Source: Flavobacterium crocinum
GTDB lineage: Bacteria; Bacteroidota; Bacteroidia; Flavobacteriales; Flavobacteriaceae
Assembly (NCBI RefSeq): GCF_003122385.1
Contig: NZ_CP029255.1
Coordinates: 4,836,001 to 4,900,000 of the forward strand
Reading direction: 5' to 3'
Length of the DNA: 64,000 nt
The notes under the pieces were generated by a model. The model was not told the origin of the DNA, did not search any database, and was given only the letters and a program-made list of their open reading frames with translations. Position numbers and translations under genes: made by a program. This document shows, piece by piece, positions 1 through 9,392 of this stretch (the stretch's first letter is position 1; each line of letters starts with the position of its first letter).

Positions 1-2
1 AG

Positions 3-1283
3 GTTTGGAAAACCAATACCAAAAACATGCTGGAAGAAATCATCAATCAGAATTACAATCATCCGAGTATTGTTATCTGGTCTTTAGGAAACGAAATCAA
101 CTGGCTTCCTGATTTTCCTGATGGAGATAATGATAAAAGAACCAATGCTTTCTTAACCGAATTAAATGATTTGGCGCATAAATTGGATCCAACCCGAAAA
201 ACGGCTATCAGAAAATATTATGAAGGTTCTCATATTGTAGATGTATTCTCTCCTTCTATCTGGTCTGGATGGTATTCCGGAAGTTATAAAAGCTATCAAA
301 AAGCAATTAACACTTATAAAAAAGAATACAAACATTTTATTCATGCTGAATATGGCGGTGACAGTCACGTAGGTCGTCACAGCGAAAACCCTGTTACAGG
401 GGAAAATGTGATAAAAGCAGAAGGCTGGGAAGAAGCTATTGTTCAGACTAAAGTGGCTAATATTGCCCAAATTGGAGACTGGAGTGAGAATTACATCGTG
501 GATTTATTTGACTGGCATTTGCATGTATCTGAAAATGATCCAGAGTTTGTGGGTAATATACAATGGGCATTCAAGGATTTTGCAACGCCTTTACGTCCGG
601 AAGATGATATTCCGTACATGAATCAAAAAGGACTTACAGATCGAAATGGAATTCCGAAAGATGCGTATTATGTATTTAAAAGTTATTGGGCAAAAGAACC
701 TTTCACTTACATAGAATCACATACCTGGACAGAACGTCAGGGTCCTGAAAATATCCCAAGAACTATCAGCGTTTTCAGTAACTGCGAGAAAGTAACTTTA
801 TTTCATGACGGAAAATCATTGGGCGAAAAACAACGCAATCTTTCTCTATATCCAGCCAATGGCTTAACCTGGGATGTTACCTTCAAAAAAGGAGAAAATA
901 TTCTTCTTGCGATTGGCAAAAATAAAGATGGAAAAACCGTTTCAGATACTTTAAAAGTGAATTATCGTTTTAATAAAAATGATACCGCTTCTTCCCTGCA
1001 ATTATCTGCAGAGAAACTGAAAAATGGAAATTTTTTAGTAACAGCTATTGCGATTGACAATAACAATTTACGTTGTCTGGATTACGAAGAAAGTGTCTAT
1101 TTTCAATGTTTAAAAGGTGGAAAAACATTAAAAAATCAAGGAACGCCAACTGGAAGCGAATCCATCAGAATGGCAAATGGAAAAGCATCTATAGAAGTGA
1201 TTCCTGATGGCTCAGGAAAGCCAATTGAAATGACAGCACTCAATCAAAGTTTCAAAGGGGAATATTTGAAGGTTGAACCTTGA
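3..1283 (+). CDS. GH2 family glycoside hydrolase, 5' end cut by window
   Basis: The reading frame is already open at base 3, so the gene starts before the window and only its C-terminal part is seen. The fragment begins inside the GH2 TIM barrel. It shows the acid/base motif IVIWSLGNE (Glu codon at 93-95) and a likely nucleophile in HAEYGGD (Glu codon at 348-350). After the barrel come about 190 residues of beta-rich, Ig-like C-terminal domains, as in long beta-galactosidase or beta-glucuronidase relatives. The family removes terminal beta-linked sugars, usually in the periplasm or at the surface. A long inverted repeat and then a second GH2 gene follow on the same strand, so the two probably belong to one glycan locus extending to the left. 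The substrate cannot be fixed from this fragment. Confidence 0.85.
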   Translation, partial: VWKTNTKNMLEEIINQNYNHPSIVIWSLGNEINWLPDFPDGDNDKRTNAFLTELNDLAHKLDPTRKTAIRKYYEGSHIVDVFSPSIWSGWYSGSYKSYQKAINTYKKEYKHFIHAEYGGDSHVGRHSENPVTGENVIKAEGWEEAIVQTKVANIAQIGDWSENYIVDLFDWHLHVSENDPEFVGNIQWAFKDFATPLRPEDDIPYMNQKGLTDRNGIPKDAYYVFKSYWAKEPFTYIESHTWTERQGPENIPRTISVFSNCEKVTLFHDGKSLGEKQRNLSLYPANGLTWDVTFKKGENILLAIGKNKDGKTVSDTLKVNYRFNKNDTASSLQLSAEKLKNGNFLVTAIAIDNNNLRCLDYEESVYFQCLKGGKTLKNQGTPTGSESIRMANGKASIEVIPDGSGKPIEMTALNQSFKGEYLKVEP

Positions 1284-1288
1284 TAAAT

Positions 1289-1421
1289 TTAACCGCAAGG
1301 TTCGCAAAAGTTTACGCAAAGTTCGCAAATTATTCATGCTTTGCATTTTAGCAGTTTTGCGAGAATAAAAATAGAAAGTCTTAGCGAACCTTGCGTAAAA
1401 CCTTGCGCCCTTTGCGGTTAA
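1289..1421. repeat. Intergenic inverted repeat, TTAACCGCAA family
   Basis: Arms of about 40 bases face each other: the left starts TTAACCGCAAGGTTCGC and the right ends CTTTGCGGTTAA. Shorter GTTCGCAAA units lie inside. It fills the gap between two co-directional GH2 genes. Related elements lie at 7949-8085, 38191-38284 and 52911-53007, and a shorter cousin at 3945-3979. Confidence 0.8.
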
Positions 1422-1458
1422 GCCTCATGCACAATTACAAAAACAAATTAATACAAAA

Positions 1459-3255
1459 ATGAAAAAACTATTAACCGCGTTACTCCTAACCTCATCCGTT
1501 TTGGCGTCTGCACAAAATCTAATATCAAACGTTCCAAACCGAAATACCACTTCGTTAAACGGTGTATGGAATTATATTGTCGATCCTTATCAAACCGGCT
1601 TTTACAGCTTTCACCTTGATCAATACGACAAAAGTGAAAAACCGGCAAAAGGAGCTTTTTTTACGAATTATCATGCTCAAAACAAGCAGGAATTAGTAGA
1701 ATATGATTTTGATAAATCGCCAACAATCAATATTCCGGGTGACTGGAACTCGCAGGTTACAGAATTAAAATACTACGAAGGAAATGTCTGGTTCAAAAAG
1801 TCTTTTGATTATAATTTAGATTCCAACAAACGCCTTTTTGTTTATTTGGGAGCCATTAACTACAAAGCCGATGTTTATTTAAACGGAAAAAAACTAGGAA
1901 CACATGAAGGTGGTTTTACTCCGTTTAACTACGAAGTGACTTCAATTGTAAAACCTGTCGGAAATTATCTCGTTATTAAAGTAGATAATACACGTCATAA
2001 AGAAGATGTTCCGACAGTAAATACCGATTGGTGGAATTACGGTGGAATTACGCGTGATGTAACTTTAATTGAAGAAGAAAATTCTTTTGTGGAAGATTAT
2101 AATATTCAGTTGAAGAAAGGGGATGCAAATGTTATTTCCGGTTTTATTAAAATCAATAATTTCAATCCGGCACAAAATCAGGTTTCTATTTCTATTCCGG
2201 AATTAAAAATCAATTACAAAGGAAAAATTGGTGCTGATGGAATTTTAAATTTTGAAATTCCTGCGAAAAAAATCTCTTACTGGTCACCGGAAAATCCAAA
2301 GTTATATGACGTGACTGTTGACTTTAACGGAAAAAAATTAAATGACAAAATTGGTTTCAGAACGATTGAAACAAAGGAAGATAAAATTCTTTTAAACGGA
2401 AAACCTGTCTTTTTGCGCGGCATTTCGATTCACGAAGAAAATGCCAAAGGCGGACGCGCCAATTCTCAGGAAGATGCTTTACGTTTATTGAACTGGGCAA
2501 AAGAATTAGGTTGTAATTATGTTCGTCTGGCACATTATCCGCATAACGAAAACATGGTTAGAGAAGCAGATAAAATGGGATTAATGGTTTGGGAAGAAAT
2601 TCCGGTTTACTGGACAGTGGAGTTCAAAAATGAAAACACCTATAAAAATGCCCAGGATCAGTTAACCGCAGCGATTACAAGAGATAAAAACAGAGCCAGT
2701 ATTGTTATTTGGTCTATGGCTAATGAAACTCCGGTTTCTGACGCTCGAAATACTTTTATCACAAATTTGGTAACTCATACAAGATCATTAGATAAAACAA
2801 GATTAATCAGCGCAGCCTTATTATCACATAATGGAAAAATTGATGATGAAATTGGTAAATCGCTTGATATTATTGCTTTCAACCAATATTTGGGATGGTA
2901 TGGCGGTAACTTAGAAAATGCTGAAAAGACATTCTGGACTACGCCATACAACAAACCTGTTTTTGTTTCTGAATTTGGAGGTGATGCCAAAGCTGGTTTC
3001 CATGGAGAGAAAAACGAACGCTGGACAGAGGAATATCAGGAATATCTGTACATTCAGAATCTAAAAATGATTGAAAAAATTCCTCATTTAAGTGGAACAA
3101 GTCCGTGGATTCTGGTTGATTTCAGATCTCCAAAAAGATTACTTCCGGGTATTCAGGATGGTTACAATCGTAAAGGCTTAATCTCAAATGATGGCGAGAA
3201 GAAAAAAGCATTTTACATCATGCAGAACTGGTACGCAAAAAAGAGTAAGGAATAA
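1459..3255 (+). CDS. GH2 family beta-glycosidase (beta-galactosidase/glucuronidase type)
   Basis: This is a 598-residue secreted glycosidase. Residues 1-18 form a Sec signal peptide (MKKLLTALLLTSSVLASAQ). A sugar-binding jelly-roll domain (about 25-215), an Ig-like sandwich (about 215-305) and a TIM barrel (about 305-595) follow, the usual GH2 order. The acid/base is Glu423 in VIWSMANE and the nucleophile is Glu505 in VFVSEFGG; RLAHYPHNE is also typical of GH2. The short length, without C-terminal extras, is closer to beta-glucuronidases than to long beta-galactosidases, but specificity is not decided by what can be seen. It follows the partial GH2 gene after a long inverted repeat. It likely acts in the periplasm on oligosaccharides. 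Confidence 0.88.
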   Translation: MKKLLTALLLTSSVLASAQNLISNVPNRNTTSLNGVWNYIVDPYQTGFYSFHLDQYDKSEKPAKGAFFTNYHAQNKQELVEYDFDKSPTINIPGDWNSQVTELKYYEGNVWFKKSFDYNLDSNKRLFVYLGAINYKADVYLNGKKLGTHEGGFTPFNYEVTSIVKPVGNYLVIKVDNTRHKEDVPTVNTDWWNYGGITRDVTLIEEENSFVEDYNIQLKKGDANVISGFIKINNFNPAQNQVSISIPELKINYKGKIGADGILNFEIPAKKISYWSPENPKLYDVTVDFNGKKLNDKIGFRTIETKEDKILLNGKPVFLRGISIHEENAKGGRANSQEDALRLLNWAKELGCNYVRLAHYPHNENMVREADKMGLMVWEEIPVYWTVEFKNENTYKNAQDQLTAAITRDKNRASIVIWSMANETPVSDARNTFITNLVTHTRSLDKTRLISAALLSHNGKIDDEIGKSLDIIAFNQYLGWYGGNLENAEKTFWTTPYNKPVFVSEFGGDAKAGFHGEKNERWTEEYQEYLYIQNLKMIEKIPHLSGTSPWILVDFRSPKRLLPGIQDGYNRKGLISNDGEKKKAFYIMQNWYAKKSKE

Positions 3256-3352
3256 CGAGTATTACCAATTCATTAACAAAAAACAAACTGGAATTATATG
3301 ATTTTTCTTCATTATTAATTTACTTTGTAATAATTCTAAAAATTGTAATCCT

Positions 3353-3916
3353 ATGAAAAAATTATGTTTATTGGCAGTTACATTGTTTGCTGCTTTTACA
3401 GCTCAGGCACAAGATGTGGTAAAATTTGCTCCGCTTGATGCCAGTCCGGTTGATATCTCTTATTTTCCAAACAAAGCAGTTAAATTCAAAAAAACAGACA
3501 ATCCAAATCCGGTTGTAAAAGTTACTTACGCAAGACCTTCTGCAAAAGGAAGAACTATCTTTGGTGACGTTGTAAAATTTGGTGAAGTTTGGAGAGTTGG
3601 TGCTAATGAAAATACCGAAATTAAATTTTACAAAGATGTAACTATCGGCGGTAAAAAAGTTCCTGCGGGATACTACAGTTTATTTGTAATACCTGAAAAA
3701 GATAAATGGACAGTAATCATCAACAAAGAATTAGATTTATGGGGTGGTTATGCTTATGACGAAAGCAAAGATGTGGTTAGAGTTTCTGTTCCTGTAAAAC
3801 CAGTTTCTACTCCAATCGAGGCTTTATCAATTGCTTTTACAACTCAGGGCAACGTTGCAAATCTTGTTATTGGCTGGGATAAAACAACCGCTGAATTGCC
3901 AATTACGGTTAAATAA
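3353..3916 (+). CDS. DUF2911 domain periplasmic protein
   Basis: This 187-residue protein has a clear Sec signal (residues 1-19, ending TAQAQ). The rest is one DUF2911 domain, recognisable from VTYARPSAKGRTIFG, the GEVWRVGANE motif and the KVPAGYYSLFVIP strand pair. The domain is common in Bacteroidota and has no established biochemical role. It stands alone: GH2 genes precede it on the same strand, and a convergent oxidoreductase gene faces it across a strong hairpin. No partner is suggested by context. The start was chosen because the signal peptide begins exactly there. Confidence 0.85.
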   Translation: MKKLCLLAVTLFAAFTAQAQDVVKFAPLDASPVDISYFPNKAVKFKKTDNPNPVVKVTYARPSAKGRTIFGDVVKFGEVWRVGANENTEIKFYKDVTIGGKKVPAGYYSLFVIPEKDKWTVIINKELDLWGGYAYDESKDVVRVSVPVKPVSTPIEALSIAFTTQGNVANLVIGWDKTTAELPITVK

Positions 3917-3944
3917 GTTTTAATGATATATGCCGCGAAGGCAT

Positions 3945-3980
3945 AAAGTCGCAAAGTTTTTTTTAAGCTTTGCGACTTTT
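3945..3980. terminator. Bidirectional terminator between convergent genes
   Basis: A perfect 12-bp stem, AAAGTCGCAAAG (3945-3956) and CTTTGCGACTTT (3968-3979), with an 11-base loop. Short T or A runs flank it. It separates the DUF2911 gene from the oppositely oriented molybdenum subunit gene. The stem carries the same CGCAAAG core as the intergenic repeat family, so the repeat may have been recruited as a terminator. Confidence 0.75.
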
Positions 3981-4005
3981 TAACCCTCTTTAATCTGCTA
4001 AAAAT

Positions 4006-6207
4006 TTAAGCAACAGTTTCTATAATTTTATCCAACGTAATTGGTAAATCTCTAACACGTTTTCCGGTTGCGTTAAAAACGGCATTTGCAATTGCGGGTG
4101 CCATTCCAACCAAAGCAGTTTCACCCAAGCCTTTTGTTCCCATCGGATTACTGATTGGGTCTTTTTTGTTTACAAAGAAAACTTCCTGTTTCTCAATATC
4201 AGCATGAACCGGCACATGATAATCAGCAAAATTATTATTGATTGGACGTCCAAAACGATGATCGATTTCCAGCGCTTCCATCAATCCCATTCCGATTCCT
4301 CCTACTGCACCGCCAAACATTTGTCCGGCAGATGTTTTTTGATTGATTACCGTTCCAATATCGGCACAGGAAACCACATGTGCCAATCGTATTTTACCCA
4401 GATTCGGATTCACTAAAACTTTTACAAAGTGCACTGAAAAAGAATAAATGGAATATTTCTTCGCTTCTTCGGCCGCTTTAGACAGATTTTCAACTTCCAA
4501 TCCTTCTAATTTGTTTGCAGTAAGTAAAGAGGTTAAAGCAATAGACTTAGAACTATTATTCTTAGCAGCAATCAAACCATTTGCAAAAGTTAAATCTGTT
4601 ATAGCGATTCCTTTAAAAACCGGATTTTGAGCTGCCAATTCCAAGGCTTTACTAACCAATAAATTACAAGAATCATGAACTGCAGAACCAACCGATGAAG
4701 TTGTAGCCGATCCTCCTTGAGTTGGGCCTTTTGGCAATCCGCTTTTTCCCATTTCCACAATGACATTTTCAGCAGGAAGTCCTGTTATTTCTGCACCAAT
4801 TGCAGTCATCATTGTTGCTGTTCCTGGTCCCATGTCATTGACACTACATTGCAGCACTAAATTACCATCTGGTAAAAATTTTGCTTTTACCGAAGTTGGA
4901 CTTCTGTAACAGCCAAAAGTCCCCGTTCCCATTCCGTAACCAACAAGCCAGTTCCCTTCTTTAACAGAACCAGGTTCATTTTTACGGTTTTTCCAGCCAA
5001 TACGTTCCATTCCGCCTTCATAACATTCCAGAAGATATTTACTGCTCCACGGTTTATTTTGTTCCAAATCTTTTTCAGCATAATTCAGTTTACGGAATTC
5101 GATTGGATCTAAGTTTAATTTATAGGCCATTTCATCCATCGCACATTCTAAAGCAAACGAACCCGTTGCTTCTCCCGGGCCACGCATCCAGATTGGTGTA
5201 CAGGTATCCAAAGGGACAATTCTATAACGTGTAGAAACATTGGCACAATCATAAATAAAACGGGACATGTTTACCGTTCCTTCCATAAAATCCTCATAAC
5301 TGGAAGTCATTGCTACAGCTTCATGAGTCAAGCCTGTCAGTTTACCTGCTTTTGTAGCTCCAAGACCCATTTTCTGAATCGTAAAAGGTCTGAAACCTAC
5401 ATTGGTAAACATCTGTTCGCGATGTAAAACTAATTTCACCGGACGATTTAATTTTTTTGCGCCCATCAAAGCAGCGATTTCATAAGGCCAGGTATGTAAT
5501 CCCATTCCAAATGCACCTCCTAAATATTCAGAAAACACCGAAACATCATCAACTGGAACATCAAAAACTCCGGCAACACTTCTTCGTGTCCCTTCCACTC
5601 CTTGACTTTTAGTGTATAAAGTCGGTTTATTTCCATCCCATTTAGCAATGATATTCGCTAATTCCATAGGGTTATGAACCTCAGTTGGAATCGTATATTC
5701 GGCTTCTAAAACAACTTCTGCATTTTTGTAGCCGTCATGTTCTCCACGATGGTAATCGTTTCCTTTTTCGGTATCTATTTTTTTCTCTTTATCAGCCGCT
5801 TTTTGAAGATCTGTCGAATGTTCTTCTTTAAAATAATCTGCTTTAATCAGACTCGCTGCATATTGCATACGTTCAAAAGTATCTGCAATAACCAAAGCGA
5901 TTGGCTGATCGTAATATAATACCGAATCGTCTTTAAAAATTTGCAGCGGCTGCCCAAAGTTACGTTTGTCTTTTGCTTTTTGATATCCTGAAGGTTTATC
6001 GACATTTAAATGTGTAATGACGGCCAGAACTCCCGGTGCCCATTCTGCTTTTTTAGTATCAATACTTTTGATTCTTCCTTTTGCAATGGTACTTCCCACC
6101 AAACAACCATATACCACACCTGCTGTTTTATATTCAGCAGAATACGTTGCAGCACCCGTGACTTTAGCAAATCCGTCAACTCTATTAATATTACTTGTCT
6201 TGCTCAT
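4006..6207 (-). CDS. paoC: Molybdenum-binding subunit of PaoABC-like aldehyde oxidoreductase
   Basis: This 733-residue protein is the large subunit of a xanthine oxidase family molybdoenzyme, about the length of E. coli PaoC. It begins with the aldehyde oxidase/xanthine dehydrogenase a/b hammerhead domain (about 10-125). The molybdopterin-binding domains follow (about 130-715), with glycine-rich loops such as YLGGAFGMG and GGSATTSS. The catalytic base is expected to be Glu696 in KGLGETALVG, matching the active-site Glu near the C-terminus of PaoC. It has no signal peptide of its own, so co-export with the Tat-bearing iron-sulfur subunit is expected. It lies 8 bases downstream of the FAD subunit gene. 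The family oxidises aldehydes; the substrate here is unknown. Confidence 0.9.
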   Translation of the reverse strand: MSKTSNINRVDGFAKVTGAATYSAEYKTAGVVYGCLVGSTIAKGRIKSIDTKKAEWAPGVLAVITHLNVDKPSGYQKAKDKRNFGQPLQIFKDDSVLYYDQPIALVIADTFERMQYAASLIKADYFKEEHSTDLQKAADKEKKIDTEKGNDYHRGEHDGYKNAEVVLEAEYTIPTEVHNPMELANIIAKWDGNKPTLYTKSQGVEGTRRSVAGVFDVPVDDVSVFSEYLGGAFGMGLHTWPYEIAALMGAKKLNRPVKLVLHREQMFTNVGFRPFTIQKMGLGATKAGKLTGLTHEAVAMTSSYEDFMEGTVNMSRFIYDCANVSTRYRIVPLDTCTPIWMRGPGEATGSFALECAMDEMAYKLNLDPIEFRKLNYAEKDLEQNKPWSSKYLLECYEGGMERIGWKNRKNEPGSVKEGNWLVGYGMGTGTFGCYRSPTSVKAKFLPDGNLVLQCSVNDMGPGTATMMTAIGAEITGLPAENVIVEMGKSGLPKGPTQGGSATTSSVGSAVHDSCNLLVSKALELAAQNPVFKGIAITDLTFANGLIAAKNNSSKSIALTSLLTANKLEGLEVENLSKAAEEAKKYSIYSFSVHFVKVLVNPNLGKIRLAHVVSCADIGTVINQKTSAGQMFGGAVGGIGMGLMEALEIDHRFGRPINNNFADYHVPVHADIEKQEVFFVNKKDPISNPMGTKGLGETALVGMAPAIANAVFNATGKRVRDLPITLDKIIETVA

Positions 6208-6215
6208 AATTCTAA

Positions 6216-7196
6216 TTATTTTGATGCTGCTATAGTAAGTGCTTCTGTTATCGTATTGGCTCCAAGCGTAATTTTAAAATCATTTCCGCCGTAAGTTCTG
6301 GCCCCTTTCATTGCTAAATCACCCGCTTGTCTAAAAACTTCTTCTGAAACTGTTTTTCCTTTTAGAAATTCCTCTGCTTCAGTCAATCTCCAGGGTTTAT
6401 GCGCCACACCACCCATGGCAAGTCTGACATCATTTATCACATTATTTTTTAAATCCAATGCCGCAGCAACAGAAACCAATGCAAAAGCATAACTCGTTCT
6501 GTCACGAACTTTCAGATAATAAACATTTTTAGTAAAATTATGATCCGGAATTTCAATAGAAGTAATCAGTTCTTTTGCTTCCAGAGTATTGTCTTTTTCA
6601 GGTGTATTTCCTGGCAGACGATGGAAATCTGTAAATTTAATTTGTCGTTTTCCTTTTGGTCCTTCAACTAAAACTTGCGCATCTAAAGCCGCCAAAGCAA
6701 TACACATATCACTTGGATGAACGGCAATACAACTATCTGAAGCTCCAAAAACAGCATGCATTCTGTTGGAACCGCCAATCGCACCACAACCGCTTTTAGG
6801 AGTTCTTTTATTACACGGCATATCGGTATTATAATAATACGAACATCTTGTTTTCTGCAGCATATTACCGCCAACTGTTGCCATGTGTCTGATTTGTTGA
6901 GAAGCTCCCGCTGCTAAAGCCAAAGACAATAACGGATGTTTTTCTTTTATTGCACCATCTTCGGCAACCTGACTGTTTTTGGCCAAAGCACCTATGGAAA
7001 CTTTACCTTTTAAAAACTCAATTTTCTTTAAATCCAGACCGTTAATATCAATTAGTTTGTCTGGCGCAACAACATTCTTTTTCATCAAATCCACCAGATT
7101 TGTTCCGCCTGCAATAAACATCGCTTCTTTCTCTTTGCTGATATTCGTTACGGCCGAAGCTGATGATAAAGCTCTAATTATTTGGAAATTTTTCAT
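6216..7196 (-). CDS. paoB: FAD-binding subunit with 4Fe-4S insertion, PaoB-like
   Basis: This 326-residue subunit passes electrons between the iron-sulfur and flavin centres of the aldehyde oxidoreductase. FAD-binding motifs are visible at about 27-40 (FIAGGTNLVDLMK) and 105-117 (MATVGGNMLQ). A cysteine-rich insertion follows, with Cys118, Cys128, Cys137 and Cys156. This is the pattern of the extra 4Fe-4S cluster known in PaoB and absent from ordinary xanthine dehydrogenase flavin subunits. The C-terminal CO dehydrogenase flavoprotein domain completes it. The gene overlaps the upstream paoA-like gene by 23 bases and precedes the molybdenum subunit by 8, so the three are translated from one message. 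Confidence 0.9.
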   Translation of the reverse strand: MKNFQIIRALSSASAVTNISKEKEAMFIAGGTNLVDLMKKNVVAPDKLIDINGLDLKKIEFLKGKVSIGALAKNSQVAEDGAIKEKHPLLSLALAAGASQQIRHMATVGGNMLQKTRCSYYYNTDMPCNKRTPKSGCGAIGGSNRMHAVFGASDSCIAVHPSDMCIALAALDAQVLVEGPKGKRQIKFTDFHRLPGNTPEKDNTLEAKELITSIEIPDHNFTKNVYYLKVRDRTSYAFALVSVAAALDLKNNVINDVRLAMGGVAHKPWRLTEAEEFLKGKTVSEEVFRQAGDLAMKGARTYGGNDFKITLGANTITEALTIAASK

Positions 7197-7830
7197 AACT
7201 CTTCCCTCCTTCCTTCACTTCCGTTATAGCATCTACAATATTATGGTAAGCACCACATCTGCAGATATTACCACTCATATATTCTCTGATTTCTTCTCTG
7301 CTGTTAGCATGTCCTTCCTTTATACAGGCAATTCCCGACATGATTTGTCCAGGCGTACAATAACCGCACTGAAAACCATCATGTTTGATAAAAGCTTCCT
7401 GCATTGGGTGTAGTTTCTTTCCTTTCGAAAGACCTTCAATAGTGGTAACTTCTGCATTTTGCTGCATGGAAGCTAAAGTTAGACAAGATAAAATTCTTGT
7501 TCCGTTGACATGAACTGTACAGGCACCACATTGACCGTGATCGCAACCTTTTTTGGTTCCGGTAAGCTGTAATTGCTCTCTTAGTAAATCGAGCAAGGTA
7601 GTTCTTGGCTCAATATTAAGATTGTGCTTTTTGCCGTTTACTTCAATAGATAGCGGTACTGTCTCTAAATACTCCGCTATTTTTTCATCCCATTTATTCT
7701 CTGAAGCCATTACCAACGAAGGTGGTGTAAAGGCAAGCGCAGTAAAAAGCCCCGATTTCTTTATAAAGTCGCGGCGGGAATTGGAGTCATTCTCCGTTAC
7801 TTCTTTCGGATTGTTTTTTTTAGAAGCCAT
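7174..7830 (-). CDS. paoA: 2Fe-2S subunit with Tat signal, PaoA-like
   Basis: The small subunit carries two 2Fe-2S clusters. A plant-type ferredoxin domain holds CDHGQCGACTVHVNG, and an all-alpha domain holds CGYCTPGQIMSG and NICRCGAYHN. A twin-arginine motif RRDFIK (residues 19-24), followed by a hydrophobic stretch, marks Tat export of the folded complex to the periplasm. An open frame continues upstream to 7914, but I place the start at 7830 (218 residues, MASKKNN). The extra 28 residues look non-coding, the Tat motif then lies at the usual distance from the N-terminus, and a TAAATTTG promoter-like box at 7873-7880 would put the transcript start inside the extension. It is the first gene of paoABC. 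Confidence 0.88.
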   Translation of the reverse strand: MASKKNNPKEVTENDSNSRRDFIKKSGLFTALAFTPPSLVMASENKWDEKIAEYLETVPLSIEVNGKKHNLNIEPRTTLLDLLREQLQLTGTKKGCDHGQCGACTVHVNGTRILSCLTLASMQQNAEVTTIEGLSKGKKLHPMQEAFIKHDGFQCGYCTPGQIMSGIACIKEGHANSREEIREYMSGNICRCGAYHNIVDAITEVKEGGKSYEKFPNN

Positions 7831-7872
7831 TCTATCTATCTTTAAATTAGCAAAATCACTTTGGTATTCTAA

Positions 7873-7880
7873 CAAATTTA
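7873..7880 (-). promoter_or_regulatory. Candidate -7 box for paoABC-like operon
   Basis: On the minus strand the bases read TAAATTTG, an exact match to the flavobacterial TAnnTTTG -7 element, about 43 bases before the chosen paoA start. The nearest upstream TTG is only about 14 bases away, shorter than the usual 17-23, so the assignment is tentative. Confidence 0.4.
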
Positions 7881-7948
7881 ACAATCTTAAATCACAAAAA
7901 GTTATGAAATTCAAACATTAGGCTTATTTAGAATAATTACAATTTTTA

Positions 7949-8085
7949 TTTAACCGCAAAGAACGCAAGCTTTTTTACTATTTACACCTTAATAAAAACG
8001 CAAAGTTCGCAAAGCTTTATCGATTCCAGATTTGCGAACTTTGCGGTTAATTATGATAAAAAACTTTGCGTGCTTTGCGGTTAAA
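7949..8085. repeat. Nested intergenic inverted repeat, TTAACCGCAAAG family
   Basis: The outer arms (left TTTAACCGCAAAGAACGCAA, right ending TTTGCGGTTAAA) are about 29 bases with few mismatches. A second inverted pair is nested inside, with AACGCAAAGTTCGCAAA facing TTTGCGAACTTTGCGGTT. It occupies most of the space between the divergent paoA-like and cysteine desulfurase genes. Confidence 0.8.
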
Positions 8086-8129
8086 AAACGTCTTAAAATT
8101 GTACTTTTACAAGACCAAGCTTTTATTTA

Positions 8130-9278
8130 ATGTCACATCAACAAAATATTTATCTGGATAATAATGCCACGACTCGTGTTGATGAACGCGTTTTGAATGC
8201 AATAATTCCTTATTTCACAGATTTGTATGCCAATTCTACAAGCAGTCATATTGCTGGATTAACAATAAACGAAGCTGTAGAAAATGCTGCCTGGCAGGTT
8301 GCTGATTTAATTAATGCCAATGCTGAAGAAATTATTTTTACTTCCGGCGCTACAGAAGCTATCAATTTAGCCATTAAAGGTCTCGCAAACCAAGACAAAA
8401 AACATATTATTACAATTCAAACAGAACACAAAGCAGTTCTTGAAACTTGCCTTTTTATGGAAAATATTGGTTTTGATGTCAGTTATTTACCTGTTGATAG
8501 AAATGGTATTTTAGACTTTCATTTTCTAAATCAAACTATTACAGATAAAACACTGATTTTCATTGGAATGTTTTCGAATAATGAAACGGGTGTTATTCAA
8601 AATATGCTTGAAATTTCTAAACTGTTGAAAAGTAAAAATGTACTTTTTATGTGTGATGCGACACAAGCAGTTGGCAAAATTCCAATTGATGTCAAAACTT
8701 TAGGAATTGATCTTTTAACTTTATCTGCGCATAAATTTTATGGCCCAAAAGGAATTGGTGCCTTGTATGTTTCGGCGAAAGCCAAAATCAAACTGATTCC
8801 TCAAATTCTAGGCGGAGGACAACAGCGAAAACTACGCAGCGGCACGCTCAATGTGCCTGGAATTATAGGTTTAGGTAAAGCATCTGAAATAGCTGTAAAT
8901 GAATTAGAAAAAGATTTAGATAGAATTTTTCTATTGCGAAATAAACTCGAATCTGGCTTATTGCAATTTAAAGGTTCTTTTGTCAACGGAAGCATTCCAA
9001 ACAGAATTTATAATACTACCAATATTTGCTTTCCGGGTGTGAATTCAGAACAGCTTATTATGGCATTGGGAAATATTTCGGTTTCTAATGGTTCGTCTTG
9101 TTCTTCGGTTACTTCTGAGCCTTCACATGTTCTGAAAGCGATGGAGCTATCTGATGAAGAAGCTTTGAGTTCCATTCGTTTTAGTTTGGGACGATTTACT
9201 ACTGATGAAGAAATTGATATTACTGTTGAGCGGGTTTTATCTTTGGCTCAGCAATTGGTTTTGCCACGAAGGCACTAA
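8130..9278 (+). CDS. Cysteine desulfurase, NifS/IscS class, probably for Mo cofactor sulfuration
   Basis: This 382-residue PLP enzyme removes sulfur from cysteine as an enzyme-bound persulfide. It has the class V aminotransferase fold, with NNATTRVDE near the N-terminus, the ATEAINLAIKG cofactor loop, the PLP lysine Lys202 after His201 in SAHKFYGPKG, and catalytic Cys324 in SNGSSCSS. It is transcribed divergently from paoABC and faces the mocA-like and xdhC-like genes. Xanthine oxidase family enzymes need a terminal sulfur on molybdenum, and in known systems a NifS-type enzyme hands it to an XdhC protein. I infer a dedicated maturation role here. A general iron-sulfur role is less likely, because no IscU or Suf genes adjoin. 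Confidence 0.88.
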   Translation: MSHQQNIYLDNNATTRVDERVLNAIIPYFTDLYANSTSSHIAGLTINEAVENAAWQVADLINANAEEIIFTSGATEAINLAIKGLANQDKKHIITIQTEHKAVLETCLFMENIGFDVSYLPVDRNGILDFHFLNQTITDKTLIFIGMFSNNETGVIQNMLEISKLLKSKNVLFMCDATQAVGKIPIDVKTLGIDLLTLSAHKFYGPKGIGALYVSAKAKIKLIPQILGGGQQRKLRSGTLNVPGIIGLGKASEIAVNELEKDLDRIFLLRNKLESGLLQFKGSFVNGSIPNRIYNTTNICFPGVNSEQLIMALGNISVSNGSSCSSVTSEPSHVLKAMELSDEEALSSIRFSLGRFTTDEEIDITVERVLSLAQQLVLPRRH

Positions 9279-9358
9279 GGCGCTAAGTTTTTTAATCTTG
9301 CAAAGTCACCAAGTTTTTTTTTGCCACAGATTTCACAGATTAAAAGGATTAAAAAAAA
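9258..9358. repeat. Low-complexity repeat segment after desulfurase gene
   Basis: Contains TTGCCACGAAGGCACTAAGG and TTGCCACAGATTTCACAG followed by a purine-rich run, which look like unpaired halves of intergenic repeats. No good hairpin is formed here. It overlaps the last codons of the desulfurase gene, so that gene's C-terminal residues appear repeat-derived. Confidence 0.4.
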
Positions 9359-9392
9359 TGTTGCTTTGTCAATTTGCTACTTTTTCTCTCTC

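Noticed and set aside
7831..7914. Longer start for the Tat-bearing iron-sulfur subunit
   Set aside because: It would place the twin-arginine motif too deep and contains a promoter-like box.
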